A stretch of 64,000 nucleotides of DNA, taken from assembly GCA_005880985.1 (NCBI GenBank), contig VBIQ01000013.1, positions 62,001-126,000 of the forward strand, given 5' to 3'. The DNA comes from Chloroflexota bacterium. Lineage in GTDB: Bacteria; Chloroflexota; Dormibacteria; Aeolococcales; Aeolococcaceae. Numbering within the stretch: position 1 is the stretch's first letter; every line of letters starts with the position of its first letter. The translations under genes were made by a program, and so were the position numbers. Under the pieces are notes generated by a model. It made no database searches and was not told the origin of the DNA. It was given only the letters and a program-made list of their open reading frames with translations. This document shows, in pieces, positions 8,067 to 16,953 of the stretch.

Positions 8067-9250
8067 CACGCCGCCCTCACCGCCTGGCCGCGCAGCTCGG
8101 CGTAGATGCGCTCCAGCCGCTCGACGTTGCGGCTGAGGGCATAGTGCTCGACCACCCGCCGGCGGGCGCGCTGGCCGAGGCTGCGGCGCAGGCCCTCGTC
8201 GAAGCGCAACAGCCGCAGGGCGTCGCGCAGGTGCGGCTCGAGCGGCGTCACCGGGATGCGCAGCCCGGCATCGCCCAGCGCCTCGCCGTCGTCCCCCGCC
8301 TCGGTGGCGATCACCGCACAGCCGGCAGCCATCGCCTCCAGCATCGACAGCGCCAGGCCCTCGGCGGTCGACGGCAGCACGTAGATGTCGGCGGCACGGA
8401 GCAGCTCCAGCCGCGCCCGCGGCTCGGTGACGATGCCGAGCACCCGCAGGTTGCTGCGGCCCTCGGCCAGCTGGCGCACCCGCCGCTCCTGGCCACCACC
8501 GCCGGCGATCACCAGCACGTGGTCGTCGGGCCAGCCCAGCGCCAGGAAGGAGCGGATCAGCGCCGGCACCCGCTTCTCGGAGTCGAGCCGGCCCAGATAG
8601 GCGACCAGGAAGCGCGCCCCCAGGCGCTGCCGCAGGGCGGAGGGTCCCGGGGTGATGGTCTCGGTGTCCACCCCGTTGTGGACCACTTCGACACGATCCG
8701 CCGGGTAGCCGGCGCTGCGCAGCAGCTCGCCCTGGTCGCGGCTGAGCGCGATGCAGCGGTCGTACGCCATCAGGGGACGGACGTGGTAGCGGTAGAGACC
8801 GCGGAGCATGCGTCCGCGGGCGCTGCGGGGCGCGGCATAGGGAAGGTGGAAGGTCGCCACCGTGGCGGCGCCGCGCTGCTTGGCCATGCGGCCGATCCGC
8901 CCGTCGAGCAGCGAGAAGCTCCACGAGCAGTGAACGACGTCGGGCCGGAAGGCGTCGAGGGCGGCCGCGATGCGCTCCGCGTTTCCGGGACGCTCGATGG
9001 TGACCGTCTTGAGGCGCAGCGCCTGCAGGCTCACCGGCCCCGGCGCCGGGCTGACGTCACCGTCGAGGTGGTGACCGAAGAACTGCACCTCGGCGCCGCG
9101 GCGCCGCAACGCCGCCACCGTCTCGCGGCTGTACGTCGACAGCCCGTCGGCACGGCGTCCCTCGGCGTGACCGAACCAGGCGATCCGGAGACCGGCCCCG
9201 CCGGTCGCGGCCACCGGAGCAGCCGTGCTCGGTGTTGCCGATTCCGTCAC
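8066..9250 (-). CDS. GT4 family glycosyltransferase
   Basis: 394 aa, two-Rossmann-fold GT-B glycosyltransferase. The N-terminal domain has LRIAWFGHAEGRRADGLSTY; the C-terminal domain has LVAYLGRLDSEKRVPALI and the EX7E nucleotide-sugar motif (EGLALSMLEAMAAGCAVIAT). It resembles the PimA/MshA/1,2-diacylglycerol glucosyltransferase group. The acceptor cannot be read from sequence, but neighbours (FakB-like, PlsY-like, LPG-TM, LpxL/PatA-like acyltransferase) point to a glycolipid. The start is GTG 9250, with GGAGG 5 nt upstream, one of the few clear Shine-Dalgarno sites in the window. Confidence 0.88.
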   Translation of the reverse strand: MTESATPSTAAPVAATGGAGLRIAWFGHAEGRRADGLSTYSRETVAALRRRGAEVQFFGHHLDGDVSPAPGPVSLQALRLKTVTIERPGNAERIAAALDAFRPDVVHCSWSFSLLDGRIGRMAKQRGAATVATFHLPYAAPRSARGRMLRGLYRYHVRPLMAYDRCIALSRDQGELLRSAGYPADRVEVVHNGVDTETITPGPSALRQRLGARFLVAYLGRLDSEKRVPALIRSFLALGWPDDHVLVIAGGGGQERRVRQLAEGRSNLRVLGIVTEPRARLELLRAADIYVLPSTAEGLALSMLEAMAAGCAVIATEAGDDGEALGDAGLRIPVTPLEPHLRDALRLLRFDEGLRRSLGQRARRRVVEHYALSRNVERLERIYAELRGQAVRAA

Positions 9251-9394
9251 TGACGCCTCCCTGAAAACGCGTCGGCCCGTACCGAGAATGCTCCGCCCGC
9301 GACCCCCGGCGCTAACGGTACCCGGATCCGGGTGGGATCAACTTGATACTCCGTCTGTCATCTTAGCCCGGATCCATCGACGGAGCCCAGCGCT
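9251..9394 (-). promoter_or_regulatory. intergenic region upstream of the GT4 operon, with palindrome
   Basis: 144 bp between the acyltransferase stop and the GT4 start. It holds the perfect 14-bp palindrome ACCCGGATCCGGGT (9320-9333) and a CATTCT -10-like element (9285-9290). It probably contains the GT4 operon promoter; the palindrome may be an operator. Neither is proven. Confidence 0.3.
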
Positions 9395-10264
9395 TCACGG
9401 CGCGTCACCGTCGCCGACGTACACGTGGCCGAACGGATACCACTGCCCCGGCTGGCGGCGGATGGCTCGCTCCAGCACCGCGGCGAGGCGCTGCGTCACC
9501 GCCGCCTCGTCCTCCCCCGGCTCCGGGACCAGCGGAGGATGCACGTTGATCTCGTAGGTGTCCCGCGCACCGGTGCGCCAGCATTCGATGGGGAGCAGCA
9601 CCGAACCGGTGCGCAGGGCAAGCCAGGCGGGCACCGAGCTGAAGCTCACCGGGCCGCCGCAGAACTCGACCACCACGCTGGGTCCGCCGCCCGGGATGTC
9701 ACAGAGAAGGGCGACAAACCGCCCGCTCCGCAGCGCCCGCAGCAGGCCCCGGGCGGCGTTGTCCGGCGGAAACACCTCCAGGTGGTTGCGCTCCCGCGCC
9801 CAGGCGACCAGCTCGGTGAAGCCGCGCGAGCCGATCGGTCCCATCACCGTGGTCACCTCGACACCGTGGGCGCGGGCGATGTTGGCCCCCATGTCCCAGC
9901 TGCCGAAGTGGGCCAGGGCCAGGATCCCGCCACGTCCGCCGCCGCGGGCTCCGTCGATGTGCTCCTTGCCGCGAACCACGGTGCGGCCGCGCACCTCGTC
10001 GAGGTCCATGGCGTTGGTCCAGACGAAGTCGATTGTGGTGCGCGCGTACTCGCGGAACGACTGCCGCGCCCGCCGTCGGGCCTCGCCGCCGTCGATGGCG
10101 GGGTCGGCACGCTGGTGGTTGCGGGCGGTGCGGCGGCGGCGCTGGCCCTGCAGCGCCCACAACCCGAGGGCAAAGCCGTCGGCGGCGGGATAGCGGAGCG
10201 GGCCGAGGGCGCGGGTCAGGGCGGTGGCGGCGCGCAGACCGCCGCGCCAGAGCAGCCTCGACAT
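9395..10264 (-). CDS. LpxL/HtrB-PatA family lysophospholipid acyltransferase
   Basis: 289 aa. The lipid A biosynthesis acyltransferase superfamily moves acyl chains onto glycolipids; actinobacterial PatA acylates phosphatidylinositol mannosides. The catalytic HX4D motif is in LALAHFGSWDMG; GLLRALRSGRFVALLCDIPGGG and the C-terminal QWYPFGHVYVG are typical. The N-terminus has the usual amphipathic/hydrophobic anchor. The gene begins 11 nt after nuoN and could be read through from the nuo operon, but its context with the GT4 and lipid genes downstream suggests glycolipid synthesis. Confidence 0.85.
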   Translation of the reverse strand: MSRLLWRGGLRAATALTRALGPLRYPAADGFALGLWALQGQRRRRTARNHQRADPAIDGGEARRRARQSFREYARTTIDFVWTNAMDLDEVRGRTVVRGKEHIDGARGGGRGGILALAHFGSWDMGANIARAHGVEVTTVMGPIGSRGFTELVAWARERNHLEVFPPDNAARGLLRALRSGRFVALLCDIPGGGPSVVVEFCGGPVSFSSVPAWLALRTGSVLLPIECWRTGARDTYEINVHPPLVPEPGEDEAAVTQRLAAVLERAIRRQPGQWYPFGHVYVGDGDAP

Positions 10265-10275
10265 CTGCCGCCTTG

Positions 10276-11754
10276 TCAGCGGACGGTGAGCGGTCCCGCC
10301 GCACCGCCGGCAAGGGCGAAGAGCGGCTGCACCGCGGCGCCGAGGGCCAGGGCGGCGAGGCCGCCGACGGCGATCGCCGCCAGCGTCACCCGTGGCGGCC
10401 ACGGCAGCGGCGCCGCGTCCTGGTCGCCGGCGTCGACGTACATGACGCGCAGCACCCGCAGGTAGTAGGCGGCGCTGACCACCGTCATCGCCAGCGCCAG
10501 CAGCACCAGCCACGCGTACCCGGCCTGCACCGCCGCCTCGAAGACGAAGAGCTTGGCGAAGAAGCCGATCGTCGGCGGGATGCCGATCAGCGACACCATG
10601 CCCACGGCGAGGGCGGCGGCGGCGATCGGGCTGCGCCGCGACAGGCCGCGATAGTCGTCGATCTCCTCACCTGCGCCCGAGCCCTCGACGTGGGCGACCG
10701 CGGCGAAGACTCCCAGCACCACGATGCCGTAGGTGAAGAGGTAGAAGAGCACCGCCGCCACCCCCTGCTGGTCCGGGGGGTAGGCGACCACGCCGACGAG
10801 GATGAAGCCCGCCTGGCCGATGCTGGAGTAGGCGAGCAGCCGCTTCATCCGCGACTGCGCCAGGGCGACGACGTTGCCCAGGACCATGCTCAGCGCCGCC
10901 GCCAGCGCGATCACCGCCAGCCAGGTGCTGCGCGCCACCGGGAAGGTGGTCACCACCACCCGCAGCAGGATGGCGAACCCGGCCGCCTTGCTGAGGGTGG
11001 CGATGAAGCCGGCGACGGGCGCGGTCGCACCCTCATAGACGTCGGGCACCCATTGGTGCAGCGGCACCGCACCGAGCTTGAAGGTGAGGCCGGCGATCAC
11101 CAGGGTCAGCGCCAGCGCGGCCGCCGCCGAGCTGCTCCCCAGTCCGTGGGCGACGCCGACCAGGTCGGTGCGGCCGGTCAGGCCGTAGAGCAGCGCCAGC
11201 CCGTAGAGGAGGACGGCGCTCGCGGCGGCGCCGTAGACCAGGTACTTGAAGGCCGCCTCGCTGCTGCGCGGCTCGGTCTTGGAGATTCCGACCAGGATGT
11301 AGAGGCTGATCGACAGCAGCTCGAGGGCGACGTAGAAGGCGATCATCTCGCGCGCGCTCGCCAGCAGCACCGCCCCCAGGGTCGCGGTCAGCAGCAGGGC
11401 GTGGTACTCGCCGACATGCGGGCGGATGCGCTGGGCGACCGGCGCGCTCGCCAGCACCGTCATCAGGGTGAAGGCGCAGAGCACGGGGACGAAGAAGATG
11501 CTGTAGCGGTCGACCACCAGCCCCTCCGACCAGGCGACATAGCCGGGATTGGAGGGGCTGGTCGGCAGGCCGCGCAGGTAGACCAGCGACGAGCCCGCCG
11601 CGGCCACCAGGGTGAGGGCGGAGAGGCCTCGGTAGACCGGCGCCGGCACCCGGCGATGCACCACCGCCAGGCTGCCGCACACCAGCGCCCCGAGCAGCAG
11701 GATGCCCTCGGGGATGAGGTCGACGGCGGCGGCGAAGGGCGAGGGATGGCTCAT
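10276..11754 (-). CDS. nuoN: NADH-quinone oxidoreductase subunit N
   Basis: 492 aa antiporter-like membrane subunit of complex I (proton-translocating arm), about 14 helices. Typical stretches are MKRLLAYSSIGQAGFILVG and GLTFKLGAVPLHQWVPDVYEGA, which carry the conserved Lys/His of the channel. Its ATG abuts the nuoM stop directly. It is last of the seven-gene nuoH-N segment. Confidence 0.96.
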   Translation of the reverse strand: MSHPSPFAAAVDLIPEGILLLGALVCGSLAVVHRRVPAPVYRGLSALTLVAAAGSSLVYLRGLPTSPSNPGYVAWSEGLVVDRYSIFFVPVLCAFTLMTVLASAPVAQRIRPHVGEYHALLLTATLGAVLLASAREMIAFYVALELLSISLYILVGISKTEPRSSEAAFKYLVYGAAASAVLLYGLALLYGLTGRTDLVGVAHGLGSSSAAAALALTLVIAGLTFKLGAVPLHQWVPDVYEGATAPVAGFIATLSKAAGFAILLRVVVTTFPVARSTWLAVIALAAALSMVLGNVVALAQSRMKRLLAYSSIGQAGFILVGVVAYPPDQQGVAAVLFYLFTYGIVVLGVFAAVAHVEGSGAGEEIDDYRGLSRRSPIAAAALAVGMVSLIGIPPTIGFFAKLFVFEAAVQAGYAWLVLLALAMTVVSAAYYLRVLRVMYVDAGDQDAAPLPWPPRVTLAAIAVGGLAALALGAAVQPLFALAGGAAGPLTVR

Positions 11755-13368
11755 CTAGACGCTGCCGGACAGGCGGGCCACCAGGGTGGCGACGCCGTTG
11801 TTGATCACCGGCATGATCCGTCCCGGAACGACGCCGAAGATGGTCACCGCCACCACCATCGGCACCAGGTAGAACAGCTCGAGGGTGCTCGCGTCGCGGA
11901 GCCGCTCGTAGGCCTCCTTGGCGGGGCCGAAGAAGACCCGCTGCAGCATCCACAGCAGGTAGCCGGTGGTGATGGCGATGCTGGCCATCACCACCACGGT
12001 CGCGAAGCGGTGGGTGGGAAAGGCGCCGGTGAACACCATGAACTCGGCGACGAAACCGGCGAGGAAGGGCAGCCCCAGCGAGGCCAGCCCGGCGAAGACC
12101 CAGATCGCGGTCAGCCGCGGCATCTGCCAGGCGAGCCCTCCCAGCCGGGAGATGCTGCGGGTGCGGGTGCGATCGTAGACGGTGCCGACGAGGAGAAAGA
12201 GGAGTCCGGTGATGAAGCCGTGGGCGACCATCTGCAGCACCGCGCCGTTGAGGGCGATCGACGACTGCGCTCCCACCGCGAGCAGCACGATCGCCATGTG
12301 GCCGATGCTCCCGTAGGCGACCAGCCGTTTGAGATCGTCCTGGGCGAGCGCTGCCAGCGTGCCCCAGATGGCGCTGACCACCGCCAGGGCGACAATCGCC
12401 AGCGAGTACCGCTTGGCCGCGTCCGGGAAGGCGCCGAGAACCACCCGGAGCATGCCGTAGCCGCCCAGCTTGAGGAGGATGCCGGCGAGGATCACCGAGA
12501 CCGGCGTGCTCGCCTCCACGTGAGCGTCCGGCAGCCAGGTGTGCAGCGGCACCACCGGCAGCTTGATGGCGAAGGAGATGAAGGTCAGCCAGAACCCGGC
12601 GGTGGCGATCCCGGCGCTCAGGTGAAGACCGGTGTTCAGCTGATCGAAGTCGAACGATCCGGCGCCGCCCTTGAAGGCCAGCAGCAGGATGGCGGCCAGC
12701 AGCAGCGCGCTCGAGGTGAGCATGAAGATCAGGAACTTCCAGGCGGCATGCATCCGCCGCGGCCCGCCCCAGATGGCGATCAGCAGGAACATCGGGACCA
12801 GCTCGACCTCGTAGAAGAGGAAGAGCAGGACGTAGTCGAGCGAGCAGAAGAACCCGTTGACGCCGGTCTCGAGCACCAGCAGCAGCACGAAGTAGAGGCG
12901 GACCCGGCGCTCGTTGCGCCACGACGCCAGCACGGCGACGACGAAGAGCACGGTGCTGAGCAGCAGCAGCGGTAGCGAGACGCCGTCGACGCCGAGGTGG
13001 TAGTTGGAGTGGACCGAGAAGGCGGTGATCCACTGGTGCTTCTCCTCGAACACGTAGGAGAAGCCTCCCGAGCCTTCCTGGTTGATCTGGTAGTTCAGGC
13101 CGCCGATGGCCATGAGGACGGGGACGGTGGTGCCGGCGAGCGCCATCAGGCGGATGCGGCCGCGCTGCTCGGCGGTGCGCTCGGGCATGAAGATGATCAC
13201 CAGCGCGGCCGCCAGGGTCACCCAGATCAGGGTGGTGAGCAGCAGGGTGGGGAACTCGCCACCGGTGGTGGTGGTGGTGGGCTGGCCCGGCGTGGGGGTG
13301 AGCGGGCCGGGCGTGACCTGGGCGAGCGACATGCCCGCGTGCAGCCCGGACAGCACGACACCGTTCAT
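11755..13368 (-). CDS. nuoM: NADH-quinone oxidoreductase subunit M
   Basis: 537 aa antiporter-like subunit of complex I. Key stretches: LLFLFYEVELVPMFLLI (conserved channel Glu), IKLPVVPLHTWLPDAHVEAST, LKRLVAYGSIGHMAIVLL, and the late GLPFLAGFVAEF. The ATG overlaps the nuoL stop (ATGA). The N-terminus carries an unusual Pro/Thr insert (PGPLTPTPGQPTTTTTGG) before the first long helix. Confidence 0.96.
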   Translation of the reverse strand: MNGVVLSGLHAGMSLAQVTPGPLTPTPGQPTTTTTGGEFPTLLLTTLIWVTLAAALVIIFMPERTAEQRGRIRLMALAGTTVPVLMAIGGLNYQINQEGSGGFSYVFEEKHQWITAFSVHSNYHLGVDGVSLPLLLLSTVLFVVAVLASWRNERRVRLYFVLLLVLETGVNGFFCSLDYVLLFLFYEVELVPMFLLIAIWGGPRRMHAAWKFLIFMLTSSALLLAAILLLAFKGGAGSFDFDQLNTGLHLSAGIATAGFWLTFISFAIKLPVVPLHTWLPDAHVEASTPVSVILAGILLKLGGYGMLRVVLGAFPDAAKRYSLAIVALAVVSAIWGTLAALAQDDLKRLVAYGSIGHMAIVLLAVGAQSSIALNGAVLQMVAHGFITGLLFLLVGTVYDRTRTRSISRLGGLAWQMPRLTAIWVFAGLASLGLPFLAGFVAEFMVFTGAFPTHRFATVVVMASIAITTGYLLWMLQRVFFGPAKEAYERLRDASTLELFYLVPMVVAVTIFGVVPGRIMPVINNGVATLVARLSGSV

Positions 13369-15392
13369 CGCGTCGCTCCCACGCCCGGGAAGTGACCGGT
13401 GGCGGCCAGGGTGAAGCCACCGGCCATCAGCACCACGCCGACGAAGGCGGTGAGCGCGTAGGCCTGCAGCCGGCCTCCCTGCAGCCGGCGGGCCTCCAGC
13501 GCGGTGGCCCGAACGCCGTCGGCGATGCCGTCGGCGACGGCGTCGGTGATGCCCTCGTCGACGCGGGGGACCAGCGCGGCCGGCCGCAGCACGAGGCGGT
13601 CGACCAGCCAGGCGTAGGCGGCGTCGACGTGGAAGCCGTTGCGGGCCGCCACCGCCAGCCGGCCCATCCGCGCCGGCAGCCGTGCCAGCGCGGGAACCGG
13701 GCGCACCCAGATGAGGTAGGCGACGGCGACGCCGATCAGCGCCAGGCCCGCGCCCAGCAGCACCCCGGCGATGTCGAACGGCTCGTTCTGGGGCTTGTCG
13801 AGGGCGAAGACGAAGTTGCCGAAGGTGACCCCCGCCCCGCTGATGCCGATGAACCCGGCGACGCAGGAGAGCGCCGCCAGGACCACCACCGGCATCACCA
13901 TCGAGGGTGGTGACTCGCGCACCCGCTGGGGGGTGAAGCCGCGGCGTCGTGCCGGGTCGCCGAGGAAGGCGATGAAGAACATGCGGAAGGGATAGAGCGC
14001 TCCCAGCAGGCTGACCGCGCAGACCGCGACGATCAGCGCCGCCTTGACCGCGAGACTGTGGTGGCCGCCGTCGGGGAACTGGTTGCGCAGCACCCCGGCG
14101 ACGATCGAGTCCTTCGACCAGAAGCCGGCGAAGAACACCACTCCGGCGGCGCTGCAACACCCCAGCAGCATCGCCCAGGCGGTGATCCGCATCCGTGACC
14201 AGACACCGCCCATCTCGCGGATGTCCTGGGTGCCGTAGGCCTGGATGACGTTGCCGGCGGCGAGGAAGAGCAGCGCCTTGAACCAGGCGTGGGTGAAGAG
14301 ATGGAACACGCCGGCGGTGAAGGCACCCACCCCCAGCGCGGTGAACATCAACCCCAGGTGGCTGATGGTCGAGTAGGCGATGATCCGCTTGATGTCGGTG
14401 TGGGCCAGCGCCACCACCGCACCGAAGACGGCGCTGAGCGCTCCGATCAGGGCGACCACGGTGAGGACGTGGGGGGCGACCAGGAAGAGCGGATAGGTGC
14501 GGGCGATCAGGTAGACGCCGGCGGCGACCATGGTGGCGGCGTGGATCAGGGCGCTGATCGGAGTCGGGCCCTCCATGGCGTCGGGAAGCCAGGTGTGCAG
14601 CGGCAGCTGCGCCGACTTGCCGATCGCACCCATCAGCACCAGCAGCGCCAGGATCGCCAGGGTCCGGCCGCCGACACCGGGCACCAGGCCCTGATGGGCG
14701 AACTGCCACTCCCGGCTCAACACCGAGAAGTTGAACGGGTCGGAGACCTGTCCCGGCGGCGTGAGGCTGGCGACGTGGGGGGCGAACTTGGCAAACCCGA
14801 ACACGATGGCGAGCAGCAGACCGAGGTCGCCGATGCGGGTGACCAGGAAGGCCTTCTTGGCAGCCGCCGCCGCCTCCGGTTTGTGCCACCAGTGGCCGAT
14901 GAGCAGGAAGGACCCGAGCCCGACTCCCTCCCAGGCGAAGTAGAGGTTGAGGAAGTTCGGACTGGCGACCAGGGCCAGCATGCTGAAGGTGAAGAAGGCG
15001 ATGATCGCGAAATACCGGCGATAGCCGGCGTCTCCGCGCATGTAGCCGAGCGAGTGCACCTGGACCAGGAGGCTGACCAGGGCCACCACCGGCAGGATGC
15101 TCGCGCTCAGTCCGTCGACGAGGATGCCGGCCTGGGCGGTGAAGTTGTTGACCACGCCGCCACCGATGGGCTGGGCCGGGTTGAAGCTCCAGAAGGTGAT
15201 CAGCGACTCGTAGGGCGCCGCATGCAGGTGTCCCAGGCGGTAGGCCAGCACCAGCAGTGAGAGGACGAACGAGATCGCGGTGCTGGCAATGCAGACCCGC
15301 GCGGCGTTGCGCGCGCTCTCGGGAAGGTAGGCGAAGAGCGCCCCCCCGAGGGGAACCAGCACCACCGCCCAGGTGAGGTTGTAGTACTGCAC
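13365..15392 (-). CDS. nuoL: NADH-quinone oxidoreductase subunit L
   Basis: 675 aa, the largest antiporter-like subunit, with the C-terminal lateral helix extension. Typical segments: LYFAWEGVGLGSFLLIG, SAQLPLHTWLPDAMEGPTPISALIHAAT (given in part), DIKRIIAYSTISHLGLM, and GFWSKDSI. The start is GTG 15392, 4 nt after the nuoK stop; the open frame extends further upstream but into nuoK. Confidence 0.95.
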   Translation of the reverse strand: MQYYNLTWAVVLVPLGGALFAYLPESARNAARVCIASTAISFVLSLLVLAYRLGHLHAAPYESLITFWSFNPAQPIGGGVVNNFTAQAGILVDGLSASILPVVALVSLLVQVHSLGYMRGDAGYRRYFAIIAFFTFSMLALVASPNFLNLYFAWEGVGLGSFLLIGHWWHKPEAAAAAKKAFLVTRIGDLGLLLAIVFGFAKFAPHVASLTPPGQVSDPFNFSVLSREWQFAHQGLVPGVGGRTLAILALLVLMGAIGKSAQLPLHTWLPDAMEGPTPISALIHAATMVAAGVYLIARTYPLFLVAPHVLTVVALIGALSAVFGAVVALAHTDIKRIIAYSTISHLGLMFTALGVGAFTAGVFHLFTHAWFKALLFLAAGNVIQAYGTQDIREMGGVWSRMRITAWAMLLGCCSAAGVVFFAGFWSKDSIVAGVLRNQFPDGGHHSLAVKAALIVAVCAVSLLGALYPFRMFFIAFLGDPARRRGFTPQRVRESPPSMVMPVVVLAALSCVAGFIGISGAGVTFGNFVFALDKPQNEPFDIAGVLLGAGLALIGVAVAYLIWVRPVPALARLPARMGRLAVAARNGFHVDAAYAWLVDRLVLRPAALVPRVDEGITDAVADGIADGVRATALEARRLQGGRLQAYALTAFVGVVLMAGGFTLAATGHFPGVGATR

Positions 15393-15396
15393 TGGG

Positions 15397-15714
15397 CTAG
15401 CCGCGAAGCTCGTCCAGCTCGTCCGCCTGGACGGTCTGGTGGCGGCGGTAGGCGACCAGCAGCAACGCCACCGCCACCGCCACCTCGGCGGCCGCGATGG
15501 TGATGACGAAGAGCGCAAACGCCATGCCGCTCAGCGGTCGCAGGTTGCTGTAGCCGAAGCGCGCGAACCCGACCAGGGCGACGTTGACGCCGTTGAACAT
15601 CAGCTCCACCGACATCAGCAGGGCGATGGCGTTGCGGCGCGAGAGGAGCCCGAAGACACCGACGCAGAAGAGCGCTGCGCTGACCACCAGCAGGTGGGTG
15701 ATGCCGATGGTCAT
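15397..15714 (-). CDS. nuoK: NADH-quinone oxidoreductase subunit K
   Basis: 105 aa, three helices. The conserved pattern NAIALLMSVELMFNGVNVAL carries a membrane Glu of the proton path. The ATG overlaps the nuoJ stop. Normal length. Confidence 0.96.
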   Translation of the reverse strand: MTIGITHLLVVSAALFCVGVFGLLSRRNAIALLMSVELMFNGVNVALVGFARFGYSNLRPLSGMAFALFVITIAAAEVAVAVALLLVAYRRHQTVQADELDELRG

Positions 15715-16355
15715 GTGGACTCGTCCGGGGTGCTCACCCCGTCGCGAAGCCGGGCGCGGCGAGCGCGGTCGCGTTCCTCGCGACGGTGCCGGACGCGCTC
15801 CTCGCGCTGCCGCCGCTCCTCCTCGCTGCGCTCCAGCACAGCCTCACTCTCGTCCCGGCGAGCCAGCAGCACCGCGCCCACCAGCGCCACCAGCAGCAGC
15901 GCCGACGCCACCTCGAAGGGCAGCGCGTAGCGGTTGAGCAGGGCGTCACCGATGGTGCGGGTGGTGCCGTCGTCGAGCAGCCGCTGGGGATACGTCCCCC
16001 GGTGCCAGCGGTCGTGGCTGACCGCGAAGACGCCGAGCAGCACCGCGCCCAGGCCCATGGTCACCAGCAGCGCCAGTGGCCACCAGCGCACCCAGCTGTT
16101 GCCCTCGCGGCGCATGCTGCCGCGCGTCAGCATCACCGCGAAGATGATCAGCACCGGGATGGCACCGGCATAGATCAGCAGCTGGGTGGCGGCGAGAAAG
16201 TCGGCGCCGATGGCGAGGTAGAGCGCCGCCACCATGAAGAAGCAGGCGATCAGCGCCACGGCTGCATGGATGATGTTGGGAACCGCCACCACCGCGATCG
16301 CGGTGGCGACCACCAAAACGGCGATGACGTAGAACGCGACCGGATTGACGGTCAC
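15711..16355 (-). CDS. nuoJ: NADH-quinone oxidoreductase subunit J
   Basis: 214 aa, five-helix membrane subunit. IHAAVALIACFFMVAALYL and QLLIYAGAIPVLIIFAVML are typical. The C-terminal tail after the last helix is long, charged and Arg/Glu-rich (RRDESEAVLERSEEERRQREER), unusual for NuoJ and probably cytoplasmic. The GTG start overlaps the nuoI stop (GTGA). Confidence 0.94.
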   Translation of the reverse strand: MTVNPVAFYVIAVLVVATAIAVVAVPNIIHAAVALIACFFMVAALYLAIGADFLAATQLLIYAGAIPVLIIFAVMLTRGSMRREGNSWVRWWPLALLVTMGLGAVLLGVFAVSHDRWHRGTYPQRLLDDGTTRTIGDALLNRYALPFEVASALLLVALVGAVLLARRDESEAVLERSEEERRQREERVRHRREERDRARRARLRDGVSTPDEST

Positions 16356-16915
16356 TCGTCAGGGTCCGCGGTGGCCTCGGCGGAGTCGGTACCGACGCCC
16401 GCTGCCCTCTCGGCACGGGCACGGTCCTTGGCCGCCGTCTTCTCCTGCATCTCCGCAAAGATCCGCGCCTCATCGTCGGCGGTCGCGATCCAGCCCGCCT
16501 CCCGGAAGACCTGCTCCGGATACGGCCCCTGCAGGCGGTCCATCTCGTAGACCAGCGACTGCCGGTCGTATGCCGCCATCTCGAAGTTGGGGCCGAGGTG
16601 GAGCGCCTTGGTCTCGGTGGGGCAGACGTCCTCGCAGAGCCCGCAGAAATAGCAGAGCCCCATGTCGACCGCGAAGCGGTCGACCTCGATCTTGCGCGAC
16701 ACCGGGTCCTTGTGGATCTCCATGTAGATCGCGTCGACTGGGCAGACGCGGTCACACAGGGTGCAGCCGATGCAGAGGTCGAGGTGAAAGATGTGCTGGC
16801 CGCGGGCGCGGGGACTCAGGGTGGCGCGCTGCTCCGGATAGCGCACCGTCACCTTGCGGCCGACGAGGTGCTGCAAGGTGACCCCCATCGAGCGGAGGAT
16901 TCCCGGCGCTCTCAT
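16352..16915 (-). CDS. nuoI: NADH-quinone oxidoreductase subunit I (two 4Fe-4S clusters)
   Basis: 187 aa. It holds two ferredoxin-type motifs, CIGCTLCDRVCP (about residues 48-59) and CYFCGLCEDVCP (about 88-99), which ligate N6a and N6b and pass electrons toward NuoB. The C-terminus has an extra charged, Ala/Glu/Lys-rich extension of about 35 residues. The ATG start lies 38 nt after the nuoH stop; an internal ATG nine codons on is an alternative. Confidence 0.95.
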   Translation of the reverse strand: MRAPGILRSMGVTLQHLVGRKVTVRYPEQRATLSPRARGQHIFHLDLCIGCTLCDRVCPVDAIYMEIHKDPVSRKIEVDRFAVDMGLCYFCGLCEDVCPTETKALHLGPNFEMAAYDRQSLVYEMDRLQGPYPEQVFREAGWIATADDEARIFAEMQEKTAAKDRARAERAAGVGTDSAEATADPDE

Positions 16916-16953
16916 TCGGGGCCGCATTGTAGGAGTTCGGCTCCCTTGGCTTC

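Noticed and set aside
9320..9333. palindrome ACCCGGATCCGGGT and the related CCCGGATCC near 59690 as a shared regulon site
   Set aside because: The second site is not the same palindrome (its arms are CCCGG-ATCCA-CCCGGG-like), and short GC-rich palindromes are expected by chance at this base composition.
10033..12975. 980-codon open frame on the plus strand across the nuoN-nuoM region
   Set aside because: It is antisense to clear nuoN and nuoM genes, and its product is a Gln/His/Asp/Gly/Arg-rich string with no fold features, as expected from the complementary strand of GC-rich genes.
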